Assembly (NCBI GenBank): GCA_027618475.1
Contig: JAQCEJ010000058.1
Span: 1-33,105, forward strand
DNA: 33,105 nt
Direction: 5' to 3'
DNA from: Planctomycetota bacterium
GTDB lineage: Bacteria > Planctomycetota > Planctomycetia > Planctomycetales > Planctomycetaceae
Part shown: piece after piece, positions 16,433-24,243 of the stretch
Position numbering within the stretch: the stretch's first letter is position 1
Layout of the letters: each line of letters starts with the position of its first letter
The notes under the pieces: model-generated
Told to the model about the DNA's origin: nothing
What the model saw: the letters and a program-made list of their open reading frames with translations, nothing else
Database searches by the model: none
Program-made: the position numbers and the translations under genes

Positions 16433-16577
16433 TAATGACCCATGTCGAAGCCCGAATGTCGAATCAAATCCGAATGACCAAATGCCGAATGAATTCCCAT
16501 AAACCATCTGCACGAAGTCGTTTTGTCATTCGGGCTTCGTCCTTGATTCGTCATTAGGATTTCGACATTCGTCATTC
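16433..16577. repeat. Inverted repeat, ATGACGAATGTCGAA family, copy B
   Basis: It contains the same units as 6595-6706: AATGACC-CATGTCGAAGCCCGAATGTCGAATCAA on the left and TTCGACATTCGTCATT on the right, with TTGATTCGTCATT, CATTCGGGCTTCGTC and CACGAAGTCG in between. The right end abuts the binding-protein stop codon by ten bases. It separates genes of one probable operon, so it must be passed by transcription or lower the yield of the downstream permeases. Confidence 0.8.
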
Positions 16578-16586
16578 ACATTTCAA

Positions 16587-19046
16587 CTATTTATGGATCT
16601 GCTGATCCTTCGGGACGTACCATTCGGTGAGGTCGAAACCGGGTCGCAGGCGATACCATTTCACCCCTTGAAACCGGTGATGATAGGCACCGAAGTCTTT
16701 CGACGTATACAGGAACATATAAGGCTGTTCCCGATCGAGAATATGATGTATCGCGTGGTGCAGCTTCATTCGTTTCGGTTCATCGAGCGTCAAACGTAAC
16801 GTTTCGATGAGATCGTCGACCTGGGCATCTTTGAACGACACGTGATTGCTTCCCCGCTTGTCTTTTCCCGCACCGGAACCGTGCCAGATCTGGAAGGGAT
16901 CCCCCTCCAGACTCGTTGCCCATCCCAGATTGATCGCGTCGTAGTCTTTCGCTTTCACCTTATCGATAAACGAAGCCCATTCGTAAAGGCGAATATTCAT
17001 GACGATGCCGACATCTTTATAACTCTTCTGGATAATAGCCGCCCGTGCTTCAGCAGACGGGCTTCCCGGTGGAAACAGCAATTCGAACTCGAACTTCTTG
17101 CCCTCTTTGTCCAGAATTCCATCGTTATCGGTATCGGCCCAGCCGGCATCGGCGAGCAGTTCCTTGGCGATTTCCACATCGTAGGCCAACGGTTTCACAT
17201 TGTGATCGTACGCGGGACCGAAGTAATACTGGCTCCCTGAAACAACCACACCGGCGTTATGCAACTTCTCTCGCAGAAAAGTCTCTTTATCGAACAACAT
17301 GCTGAGGGCAATGCGAACGCGGCGATCCTTGAATAAAGGCCGCAATTGGTTCCAGCCGTAATAACTGTATCCGGGGCTGTACCAGTTCGCCTTGACGTAT
17401 TTGCTCGTGAACCATTCCGGATTGTCGGCGAGATCTTCGTAATACTGTTCGGGAGACATATTCCACAAGAAATCAATCTCACCGGCTTTCAACGCTTGAA
17501 ACGCCGTCGTGCTGTCGGGAATGAATTTGAAGATCAGCCGGTCGAGATAACCCCGGCGTTCGGCGTTCCAGTAGTCGGGATTTCGTTTGAGCGTAATGCT
17601 GACCGACCGATCCCAATTGTCGACCGTGTAAGGGCCTGTTCCGATGGGAGCGTTGTTGTAGCGATCGTCGGTGTTGAAGAACTTTCCGAACGCCAGACCA
17701 TGTACGCTCACTTTTTTCTGGGCGTTTTCTTCCTCTTCGGTCAAACGCTCCATCGTCAGCGTCTTGCCGTCGGCCTTGAAGTACGAAGAAAACACATGCC
17801 ACGGCGGGCTATAAGCCGAAAGACCCGCCGTGAATTCGAACGCCATGAAATACTGTTGACGATATTTCATACGAATCGTGTGCTGATCGAGAGCCTGGCA
17901 GTCGATGATGTCTTGATAATAGGTGCGAATCGATTCGCCGTCGACGTTGGAGTTGTTGATGATCGAATAACCGAAGAGCATGTCGTCGGTACTGAAGGGG
18001 GTGCCATCCGACCATTTGACATCATCTCTAAGGAAGTACGTGTAAATCGTCTGACGTTGCACGTCGACCCATTCTCCCTTAGCGAGAGTCAGTGACTTGG
18101 ATTCGGTCGACTTCAATTGTTCAGCCAACGGATTTCCCGGCGTTAACGGGGCAACGACGAGCGAACCGTCGGATGATTCCTTAGCCTCGCCGAAGATCTC
18201 GGCCCCGACATCCATTCGATACTTACCGGTCGCCAGACCGGCGACTTTCAGTTCCCCTTTGTCATTGCTCCAGAAGTGGTAACCGTTGCGCGGTGCTCCG
18301 GAGACATCGCCGAGGGGAAACAGACCGACCCAGACGCCGCCGACGTTCTTGCCATCTTTGTCGGTCGTCTGATACGAAAGAATCGGGTCGTCCTCCCCTT
18401 CTTTCGTTGCCGCCGTATATTCGATTTCGAGCTTTTCGACCGGCGGTTTGTCGCCCGATTTGATGCGACGCTCTTTACCCTCGTAGTTCGCCGAGAGTTT
18501 GACGGCATCTTCGGCGACCCATTTTTTGGCGAGATGCGGTTTCCATTCGAGCGTCTCGGGATCGCGGCGGACCAGCGCTTCGTGCACATATTCGCCGATG
18601 TAAGTCTGCACGGCTGACGTCTCGATCACGGGGTTCAGCGACTTCGGCTCGGCACTGAAGCGGATCGTTAACTGATCGCCGGTGGCCGGTTCACCGGGAT
18701 GCGATTTGGCGTAGTCGTTACCGACATTTGCGGGAACTTCCCCCTTAATGGTGATCGACTCCGCCTTCACTTTGAGGCGAGGAATGACGATTCCATCGAC
18801 GTCTTCCATAATCGGTACGAGCGGTCCCTCGGATTCATCTGCGACACCGTCTAACGAGAGGGACTTTGGATCGTCCACTTTAGCAACGGTGGTATCGGAC
18901 TTGGTGTCTCCGGCAGCAGCCGGTCCTCCTCCCGAACGGGGGCTGGTTCCGGCCGATTCGTAGCAGCCCGCCAGACCCGCGATTGCCAGACAGACCGCAA
19001 CGCTCGATACCATCCAACCGACACAACGCGGGTGATGCAGCGGCAT
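16587..19046 (-). CDS. Peptide-type ABC substrate-binding lipoprotein with inserted domain
   Basis: The 819-residue product is an SBP_bac_5 (OppA/DppA-like) binding protein. A signal ending IAGLAGC is a perfect lipobox, so Cys28 is lipidated. A 95-residue Gly/Ser/Asp-rich linker leads to the binding domain, starting at DQLTIRFSAEPKSLNPV (124-140) and EYVHEALVRRDPETLEWKPHLAKKW (152-176). Normally this last motif runs directly into the YTYFLRDDVKWSDGTPF motif; here the latter is at 335-351, so about 155 residues are inserted. The insert contains a Gly-rich beta pattern, GVWVGLFPLGDVSG and GELKVAGLATGKYRMDVG, like a carboxypeptidase-regulatory or SpaA-type sandwich. The ATG at 19046 follows AAGGAG by about 9 bases; the upstream ATG at 19082 has no such site. 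Ligand unknown. Confidence 0.9.
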   Translation of the reverse strand: MPLHHPRCVGWMVSSVAVCLAIAGLAGCYESAGTSPRSGGGPAAAGDTKSDTTVAKVDDPKSLSLDGVADESEGPLVPIMEDVDGIVIPRLKVKAESITIKGEVPANVGNDYAKSHPGEPATGDQLTIRFSAEPKSLNPVIETSAVQTYIGEYVHEALVRRDPETLEWKPHLAKKWVAEDAVKLSANYEGKERRIKSGDKPPVEKLEIEYTAATKEGEDDPILSYQTTDKDGKNVGGVWVGLFPLGDVSGAPRNGYHFWSNDKGELKVAGLATGKYRMDVGAEIFGEAKESSDGSLVVAPLTPGNPLAEQLKSTESKSLTLAKGEWVDVQRQTIYTYFLRDDVKWSDGTPFSTDDMLFGYSIINNSNVDGESIRTYYQDIIDCQALDQHTIRMKYRQQYFMAFEFTAGLSAYSPPWHVFSSYFKADGKTLTMERLTEEEENAQKKVSVHGLAFGKFFNTDDRYNNAPIGTGPYTVDNWDRSVSITLKRNPDYWNAERRGYLDRLIFKFIPDSTTAFQALKAGEIDFLWNMSPEQYYEDLADNPEWFTSKYVKANWYSPGYSYYGWNQLRPLFKDRRVRIALSMLFDKETFLREKLHNAGVVVSGSQYYFGPAYDHNVKPLAYDVEIAKELLADAGWADTDNDGILDKEGKKFEFELLFPPGSPSAEARAAIIQKSYKDVGIVMNIRLYEWASFIDKVKAKDYDAINLGWATSLEGDPFQIWHGSGAGKDKRGSNHVSFKDAQVDDLIETLRLTLDEPKRMKLHHAIHHILDREQPYMFLYTSKDFGAYHHRFQGVKWYRLRPGFDLTEWYVPKDQQIHK

Positions 19047-19158
19047 GAGCAAAACTCCTTGATAGCTCACTGAGGTGGTCAATTGATATTCGTTACGGCT
19101 GGGCTTTCCTGAAGAACTCCCCCCTGCCGTTGCGCTGAATTCTTGCAGACGGGTGACA

Positions 19159-19179
19159 ATCTATCAACCCCTGATAGAT
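19159..19179. promoter_or_regulatory. Candidate operator, perfect 8-bp dyad
   Basis: ATCTATCA (19159-19166) is exactly inverted as TGATAGAT (19172-19179) around a 5-base centre. It lies in the 263-base region between the divergent importer binding-protein gene (-) and the Gfo/Idh gene (+), where a shared operator would sit. The symmetry also allows a hairpin. Confidence 0.45.
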
Positions 19180-19254
19180 CGGGGCGAGTTGAGGGGGACG
19201 GCTGGGCGTGGGATTCCTTATTCGCTCCAAATCGATGCGTCGATCGATTACAAT

Positions 19255-19268
19255 TTGATTTACATCAA
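19255..19268. promoter_or_regulatory. FNR/CRP-type box (TTGAT-N4-ATCAA)
   Basis: The stretch TTGATTTACATCAA matches the FNR consensus TTGAT-N4-ATCAA at all ten fixed positions. It is 41 bases upstream of the Gfo/Idh start codon and follows directly a -10-like TACAAT (19249-19254), so a bound regulator would cover the likely transcription start and could repress. The regulator is not in the window. Confidence 0.45.
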
Positions 19269-19309
19269 TTCATGCACTTCGTCACGCAACACGTAACGGG
19301 AGTTCCATC

Positions 19310-20416
19310 ATGGACAAGCAGTATCGTGTCGGAATTATCGGACGGACCGGAAAGGGGAACTACGGCCACGGCATCGATACCGTCTGGGCCGATGTCCCGG
19401 CGACCACCGTTGTTGCCGTCGCCGACGAAAACGACAACGGACGTGCTGAAGCTGCCAAGCGGACCGGGGCGGCGAATGCCTACGCCGACTATCGCGAAAT
19501 GCTCGAGAAGGAAAAACTCGACATTGTCGGCGTCGGACCGCGCTGGCTGGATATGCATCACGAACTGGTTCTGGCGTGTGCCGAACATGGCTGCCACATG
19601 TATATGGAAAAGCCGTTCTGCCGCACGCTCACCGAAGCCGACGAAATGGTCCGTGCACTGGAAATGCGGCACCTGAAACTGGCGATCGCGCATCAGACGC
19701 GTTGGACGCCGTTGCTTCCTGTTGTCAAAGAACTGATCTCCGCCGGCGAAATCGGGCAACTGATCGAAATTCGCGGGCGAGGAAAGGAAGACGGGCGCGG
19801 CGGCGGCGAAGATTTATGGGTGCTCGGTTCGCACGTTCTCGATTTGATGCGGGCCTTTGGCGGCGACCCGCTCGAATGCAGCGCCACCGTCTGGAACAAC
19901 GGACATCCCGCCACATCGGAAGATGTCGCCGAAGGAAATGAAGGAATCGGCCTGCTCACCGGCGATGCCATCAACGGACGTTATCAACTTCCGAATGGAG
20001 TCACCGGATACATCGCTTCGACGCGCGGCATGGCGGGGAGTCCGTCGCGATTCGGACTGCAGATTTTCGGCTCGAAGGGAATTATCGAATTCTTTACCGG
20101 TTATCTGACCCCCGCCTTCATCCTGCGTGATTCGTCGTGGTCGCCCGGACGTTCTGGGAAGGGGTGGGAGAGAATCTCCTCGCAGGGGATCGGCAAGCCC
20201 GAAACCGAATCGGGGGCCGGTCTCGGCGGCGGAAACATCGCTGCCGTCCACGATCTCATCGACTGCATCGAAAACGACGGTACGCCGAAGTGCAGCATGT
20301 ACGATGCCCGAGCGACCGTGGAAATGATTGCCGCTGTCTTCGAGTCGCATCGACAGCAAAAACCAGTGGCGTTTCCGCTCGAGAATCGAGAGAATCCACT
20401 CGCGTCACTGGCGTGA
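19310..20416 (+). CDS. Gfo/Idh/MocA family oxidoreductase
   Basis: The 368-residue cytoplasmic protein has an N-terminal NAD(P)-binding Rossmann domain (about 1-125) and a C-terminal alpha/beta domain that binds a sugar or inositol-like substrate. The nucleotide loop is GIIGRTGKGNYGHG (8-21), a variant of the usual GxGxxG. The EKP motif is at 100-102 in MYMEKPFCRTLTEA, and the Lys normally contacts substrate and cofactor. An HQTRWTP segment lies near 127-133. GGGAG lies about 9 bases before the ATG. It is divergent from the importer's binding-protein gene and 234 bases upstream of the fused importer ATPase, so it may use the imported compound. A sugar or cyclitol rather than peptide substrate is inference. 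Confidence 0.9.
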   Translation: MDKQYRVGIIGRTGKGNYGHGIDTVWADVPATTVVAVADENDNGRAEAAKRTGAANAYADYREMLEKEKLDIVGVGPRWLDMHHELVLACAEHGCHMYMEKPFCRTLTEADEMVRALEMRHLKLAIAHQTRWTPLLPVVKELISAGEIGQLIEIRGRGKEDGRGGGEDLWVLGSHVLDLMRAFGGDPLECSATVWNNGHPATSEDVAEGNEGIGLLTGDAINGRYQLPNGVTGYIASTRGMAGSPSRFGLQIFGSKGIIEFFTGYLTPAFILRDSSWSPGRSGKGWERISSQGIGKPETESGAGLGGGNIAAVHDLIDCIENDGTPKCSMYDARATVEMIAAVFESHRQQKPVAFPLENRENPLASLA

Positions 20417-20453
20417 CATAAAAGACGAGTGGGAAAATGAAGCCAGTGTTTTC

Positions 20454-20563
20454 GGTTAGCCGCGACGCGAAGGGTTTCCGTAGCGGAGCGCTAGCCTTGT
20501 GCCAAATCACATTCGAGCCTCACAACAATATTGCTAGCGCTCCGCGTTGCGTCGCGGCTAACC
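20454..20563. repeat. Inverted repeat, GGTTAGCCGCGACGC family
   Basis: The left arm (20454-20494) and the reverse complement of the right arm (20533-20563) share GGTTAGCCGCGACGC at the outer end and GCGGAGCGCTAGC at the inner end; the left arm has eleven more bases between these blocks. The loop is 38 bases. It lies between the Gfo/Idh gene and the ATPase gene. It is a dispersed-repeat type that I associate with planctomycete intergenic regions. Confidence 0.8.
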
Positions 20564-20650
20564 AGAAGAACTCTCTCTACAAAATCACCAGACAAAGCTA
20601 CAATTCTCCCACCAGCGTACAATAACCAACACCCCCCACGGAGGGCCTGC

Positions 20651-22522
20651 ATGCCAGCGGATGCAATTCTTGAAATCGACGGCCTGAAAACCTACTTCCG
20701 CACCGAAGCCGGCGTCGTCAAAGCGGTCGACGGTATCTCTCTCAAGCTCAAACCGGGACAGACGCTCGGGCTCGTCGGCGAATCGGGATCGGGAAAGTCG
20801 GTAACGTCGTACACGATATTAAGGCTGCTCCCCGAACTGACAGCCCGCATCGAAGCCGGGCGGATTTCGTTTCTCGGCCGCGATCTCGTCCGCATACCGA
20901 AAAGCGAAATGTGCGATATCCGCGGGAAAGACATCAGCATGATCTTTCAAGAACCGGGGACGTCTCTCAACCCGGTGTATCGCGTCGGCTGGCAGGTGAT
21001 GGAAGCGATTCTGCTGCATCAGAACGTCTCGAAAGAAGAAGCCCGCCAGCGCACGATTCAATTGTTCGACGAAGTCGGCATCCCCGAACCCGAACGCCGG
21101 ATCGACAGTTTTCCGCATGAAATGTCCGGCGGTCAAAAACAGCGTGTGATGATCGCGATGGCATTGAGCTGCAATCCCCGGATCCTCATCGCCGATGAAC
21201 CGACGACGGCGCTCGACGTCACGATTCAGGCGCAGATTCTCGATCTCATCCGCAAGCTGCGCGACGAGCGGGGCATGTCGGTGCTATTCATCACGCACGA
21301 TCTGGGCGTGATCGCCGAACTCGCCGACGACGTCGCCGTGATGTTTCACGGCAAGATTGTGGAATACGGCGATGCGGTGTCGATCTTCAAGAATCCCAAG
21401 CACCCCTATACAAAGGGGCTGATCGCTTGCCGTCCCAAACTGGCGTCGTCGTTTCGCCGTTTGCCGACCGTTGCCGACTTTATGGACGTCAAAAAAGAGC
21501 CGAACGGCGAAGAACAAATCATCGAGAAATCGCTGAGCGATGCCGAAATGCAAACGCTGATCCGCCGCGGTCGCGGACGGTTGCTCTCGCCGATACCCGA
21601 GATCGAACAGCAAGGTTACGAGTGGAAGGCCGGCGATTACCCTGAAGGAACGACAACGATCGCTCCCGAAACGAAGCCGCTGCTCGACGTACGCGACCTC
21701 AAAGTCTATTACCCGATTCGCAAAGGACTCTTGCGAAAAACCATCGGCCATGTCAAGGCGGTCGACGGCATCAGTTTTCGCGTTTACAAAGGGCAAACAC
21801 TGGGACTCGTCGGAGAATCGGGTTGCGGTAAAACGACAACCGGTCGGGCGCTTATCCGTCTGATACCGGTCACCGAAGGCGACGTGGTTTACGATAGCCG
21901 CAACGTCGGCGAGGCATCGGGCGAGGCGCTGCAGAAACTCCGCCGCAAGATGCAGATCATTTTTCAGGATCCGTACAACTCGCTCAATCCCCGCTTGACC
22001 GTCGAAGCGATGCTCACCGAAGCGATGAGCGTGCATCGACTGGGAATATCGCGACGCGATCGGCAAGAACGAGCGGCCCATCTGCTTGAAGAAGTCGGTT
22101 TGAAGGTCGAACATCTTCGGCGGTATCCACACGAATTTTCGGGAGGACAGCGTCAACGCCTCGGCGTAGCCCGCGCACTCGCCGTCGAACCCGAGTTCAT
22201 CATCTGCGACGAATCGGTCTCGGCACTCGATGTTTCGGTTCAGGCGCAGGTGCTCAATTTGCTGAAAGATCTGCAGGAACAGTATCAGCTGACGTACATT
22301 TTTATCAGCCACGATCTCAGCGTCGTGAAATTCATGTCGGACATGATGGCGGTCATGAACGCGGGGAAGATCGTCGAATACGGTCCGGCCGACGAGATTT
22401 ACGCCAACCCGCGTGAAGAGTACACGAAACGGCTGATCTCGGCGATTCCCGAAGTCGACATCGAGAAAATCGAATCGCGACGCGAACAGCGTCAGGAACA
22501 ACTAACAGCCCGTGACAAATGA
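20651..22522 (+). CDS. Fused DppD-DppF ABC transporter ATPase
   Basis: The 623-residue protein carries two complete nucleotide-binding domains that power a peptide-class importer. Domain 1 (about 5-262) has Walker A GESGSGKS (43-50), Q-loop IFQEPGTS, signature SGGQK (159-163), Walker B ILIADEP (178-184) and the His of FITHD. Domain 2 (about 343-605) has GESGCGKT (388-395), IFQDPYNS, SGGQR (497-501), FIICDES (516-522) and FISHD. After each domain follows the family's oligopeptide C-terminal extension (HPYTKGL; EEYTKRLI). A 70-residue linker (270-340) joins them. An open frame reaches back to 20531 but overlaps the inverted repeat; the ATG at 20651 follows GGAGG by 6 bases. In most bacteria these are two genes, DppD and DppF. 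It presumably serves the divergent permease/binding-protein block. Confidence 0.93.
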   Translation: MPADAILEIDGLKTYFRTEAGVVKAVDGISLKLKPGQTLGLVGESGSGKSVTSYTILRLLPELTARIEAGRISFLGRDLVRIPKSEMCDIRGKDISMIFQEPGTSLNPVYRVGWQVMEAILLHQNVSKEEARQRTIQLFDEVGIPEPERRIDSFPHEMSGGQKQRVMIAMALSCNPRILIADEPTTALDVTIQAQILDLIRKLRDERGMSVLFITHDLGVIAELADDVAVMFHGKIVEYGDAVSIFKNPKHPYTKGLIACRPKLASSFRRLPTVADFMDVKKEPNGEEQIIEKSLSDAEMQTLIRRGRGRLLSPIPEIEQQGYEWKAGDYPEGTTTIAPETKPLLDVRDLKVYYPIRKGLLRKTIGHVKAVDGISFRVYKGQTLGLVGESGCGKTTTGRALIRLIPVTEGDVVYDSRNVGEASGEALQKLRRKMQIIFQDPYNSLNPRLTVEAMLTEAMSVHRLGISRRDRQERAAHLLEEVGLKVEHLRRYPHEFSGGQRQRLGVARALAVEPEFIICDESVSALDVSVQAQVLNLLKDLQEQYQLTYIFISHDLSVVKFMSDMMAVMNAGKIVEYGPADEIYANPREEYTKRLISAIPEVDIEKIESRREQRQEQLTARDK

Positions 22523-22540
22523 TCGATCACCAAACGATGT

Positions 22541-22627
22541 AAGTGCCACGGGTGGCTTGTCCACCCGTGTTTTTCCGACGCCAGACAAGCAGACTGCCGG
22601 GCAAGCCGGCAGTGCCACCCATTTTTT
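22541..22627. repeat. Tandem hairpin repeat, GTGCCACGGGTGG family
   Basis: Two hairpins, CACGGGTGG-N5-CCACCCGTG and CTGCCGG-N5-CCGGCAG, each stand next to a GTGCCAC heptamer and to a T-tract. The arrangement is typical of a dispersed repeat recruited as terminator between the ATPase gene and the glycosidase-like gene. Confidence 0.65.
22547..22574 (+). terminator. Rho-independent terminator after the ATPase gene
   Basis: CACGGGTGG (22547-22555) and CCACCCGTG (22561-22569) form a perfect 9-bp GC-rich stem with loop CTTGT, followed at once by five T (22570-22574). It is 24 bases after the stop codon. A second hairpin, CTGCCGG-N5-CCGGCAG (22594-22612), followed by six T, lies just downstream, and both belong to the repeat listed as 22541-22627. 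Confidence 0.8.
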
Positions 22628-22661
22628 AATGGATGGCTCAATCAACAATTAAGGTCACCCG

Positions 22662-23615
22662 ATGCACAACGAAAGACATTTGCTGACTCGAAACGTTCGA
22701 CGACTGGCGTTCTTCGCCGGCTGTCTTTCGGTCGTGTGCAGCGTCCCTTTGGTCTTTGCGGCCGACAACGATTTTCCCGCCGAACTGGTGACATTTGAAC
22801 CGATCGATGAGAATCCGATTTTTGTCGCCGAGGGAGAAGGACATTGGGATGTGAAAATCCGCGAACGCGGGTTTATTCTCAAAGACGACGAGTGTTACAT
22901 GATGTGGTACACCGGATACGACGGTACGCGCGAGGGACAAAAAATGCTGGGGCTCGCGACCTCCGGCGACGGCATCCACTGGACACAGTCCGTCGACAAC
23001 CCGATCTACGACGACCATTGGGTGGAAGATATGATGGTCGTCAAAGTCGACGATGTTTTCTACATGTTCGCCGAAGGGGAGAAGGATCAGGCTCAACTCT
23101 TGACGTCTGACGACGGCGTGAACTGGCAACGACAAGGGACGCTCGACGTTCGCCTGAAAAACGGCGAACCGATTCCCCCCGGCCCATACGGTACGCCGAC
23201 GGCGTGGCACGAAGAGGGGACCTGGTATCTGTTTTACGAACGCCGCGACGCCGGAGTCTGGCTGGCAACGTCGAGCGACATGAAGGTCTGGACGAACCGG
23301 CAGGATGAACCGGTTCTACTTCCCGGCCCCGATGATTACGATCGTGATCTGATCGCCTTGAATCAGATCGTGAAATATAATGGACGATATTACGCGTATT
23401 ATCACGGTGCCTCGAACGCGCAGAAACCGAATTTGTGGACGACGAATGTCGCCGTCTCAGACGATTTGATTCACTGGAAAAAGTACGCCGGCAATCCGTT
23501 GTTCCCCATCAGTGCGAACAAATCGAGCGGCATCGTTGTTCCCGATGGAGACCGATTTCGACTCTACACAATGCACAACGAAGTGCACGTCCATTTTCCG
23601 GTGAGAGAAAAATAG
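22662..23615 (+). CDS. Exported glycoside hydrolase 43-like beta-propeller protein
   Basis: The 317-residue product begins with a signal peptide (about 1-34; basic NVRRLAFF, hydrophobic core, site after VFA). The mature part consists of repeated blades with the pattern YxxYYTG...GLATSxDGxxW: MMWYTGYDG...LATSGDGIHWTQ, LLTSDDGVNWQRQG, LATSSDMKVWTNRQ and VAVSDDLIHWKKYAGNP. This is the five-bladed beta propeller of the GH43/GH32/GH130 superfamily. Acidic residues in VEDMMVV (Glu/Asp) and DRDLIALNQ could be catalytic, but I cannot assign the family with certainty. An AAGGT lies about 8 bases before the ATG. It likely acts on polysaccharide outside the cytoplasm. It stands after the terminated ATPase gene, so it is probably transcribed separately. 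Confidence 0.78.
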   Translation: MHNERHLLTRNVRRLAFFAGCLSVVCSVPLVFAADNDFPAELVTFEPIDENPIFVAEGEGHWDVKIRERGFILKDDECYMMWYTGYDGTREGQKMLGLATSGDGIHWTQSVDNPIYDDHWVEDMMVVKVDDVFYMFAEGEKDQAQLLTSDDGVNWQRQGTLDVRLKNGEPIPPGPYGTPTAWHEEGTWYLFYERRDAGVWLATSSDMKVWTNRQDEPVLLPGPDDYDRDLIALNQIVKYNGRYYAYYHGASNAQKPNLWTTNVAVSDDLIHWKKYAGNPLFPISANKSSGIVVPDGDRFRLYTMHNEVHVHFPVREK

Positions 23616-23676
23616 CCATCGCGACGATTCGTGCCCGAGGATTTGATTTGCTAAATACATTTCCGTAGTTTATCTG

Positions 23677-23764
23677 CCGGCCCAAAGGGCCGACGGTTTA
23701 CCCAGCCAGGGCCGCAGGCACTGGAAAATCGTGGATCATCATTTTAAGAGGCCCAACGGGCCGG
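23677..23764. repeat. REP element upstream of the RAYT gene
   Basis: The palindromes are CCGGCCC-AA-AGGGCCG (23677-23692), CCAGGGCC-GCA-GGCACTGG (23706-23724) and AGGCCC-AAC-GGGCCGG (23749-23764). The order is the exact mirror of the element at 24244-24330. It ends 20 bases before the transposase start codon. Confidence 0.9.
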
Positions 23765-23784
23765 CCATTGAGCAAGAAGCGATC

Positions 23785-24240
23785 ATGCCACAATCTCTGG
23801 CACGCGTGTGGTTGCATGTGACGTTCAGCACCAAAGATCGTCGTCCGTATTTACAGCATGACGATTTTCGAACGGCAATGTTCAAAATACTCGCTCACCA
23901 CGTCGAGGCAATCGGTTGTGTTTCCGTCATTGTGGGAGGTTGGCACGATCATATCCATATCGTCTGCGGATTATCTCGCACGGTCACGATCTCGTCGCTT
24001 GTCGAACACATCAAAACCGAAACTTCGAAATGGGCCAAACATGTGCCTCATGGTGTTGCCACGTTCGCGTGGCAGGCCGGATACGCCGTGTTTTCGGTGA
24101 GTCAATCCAATCTTCAACGGGTGATTGACTATGTCGAACACCAGGCAACTCATCACGCCACGAAAGCGTTTCAAGACGAACTTCGGGAACTCTGCCATAA
24201 ACATGGTATCGAAATCGACGAGCAATATATGTGGGATTAA
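23785..24240 (+). CDS. REP-associated tyrosine transposase (RAYT, IS200-like)
   Basis: The 151-residue protein is a Y1 HUH endonuclease of the TnpA/REP type, which cuts single-stranded DNA at palindromic sites through a 5' phosphotyrosine link. The metal-binding HUH is HIH at 56-58 (in GWHDHIH); the catalytic Tyr is Tyr116 in RVIDYVEHQATHH. FAWQAGYAVFSVSQSNL (94-110) is the conserved block of this subgroup. All key residues are intact and the length is complete, so it looks functional. A frame is open to 23731, but that part overlaps the REP element; the ATG at 23785 gives the standard start MPQSLARVWLHVTFSTK. It is bracketed by inverted REP copies, a typical RAYT setting, and is not part of a recognisable full insertion sequence with a second gene. 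It probably mobilises or maintains the REP copies. Confidence 0.9.
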   Translation: MPQSLARVWLHVTFSTKDRRPYLQHDDFRTAMFKILAHHVEAIGCVSVIVGGWHDHIHIVCGLSRTVTISSLVEHIKTETSKWAKHVPHGVATFAWQAGYAVFSVSQSNLQRVIDYVEHQATHHATKAFQDELRELCHKHGIEIDEQYMWD

Positions 24241-24243
24241 ACT

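Noticed and set aside
20531-20650. N-terminal extension of the ATPase gene
   Set aside because: It overlaps the right arm of an inverted repeat, and a strong GGAGG site serves the ATG at 20651.
21284-22501. 405-residue minus-strand reading frame
   Set aside because: It is antisense to the second half of the ATPase gene, which has complete Walker and signature motifs.
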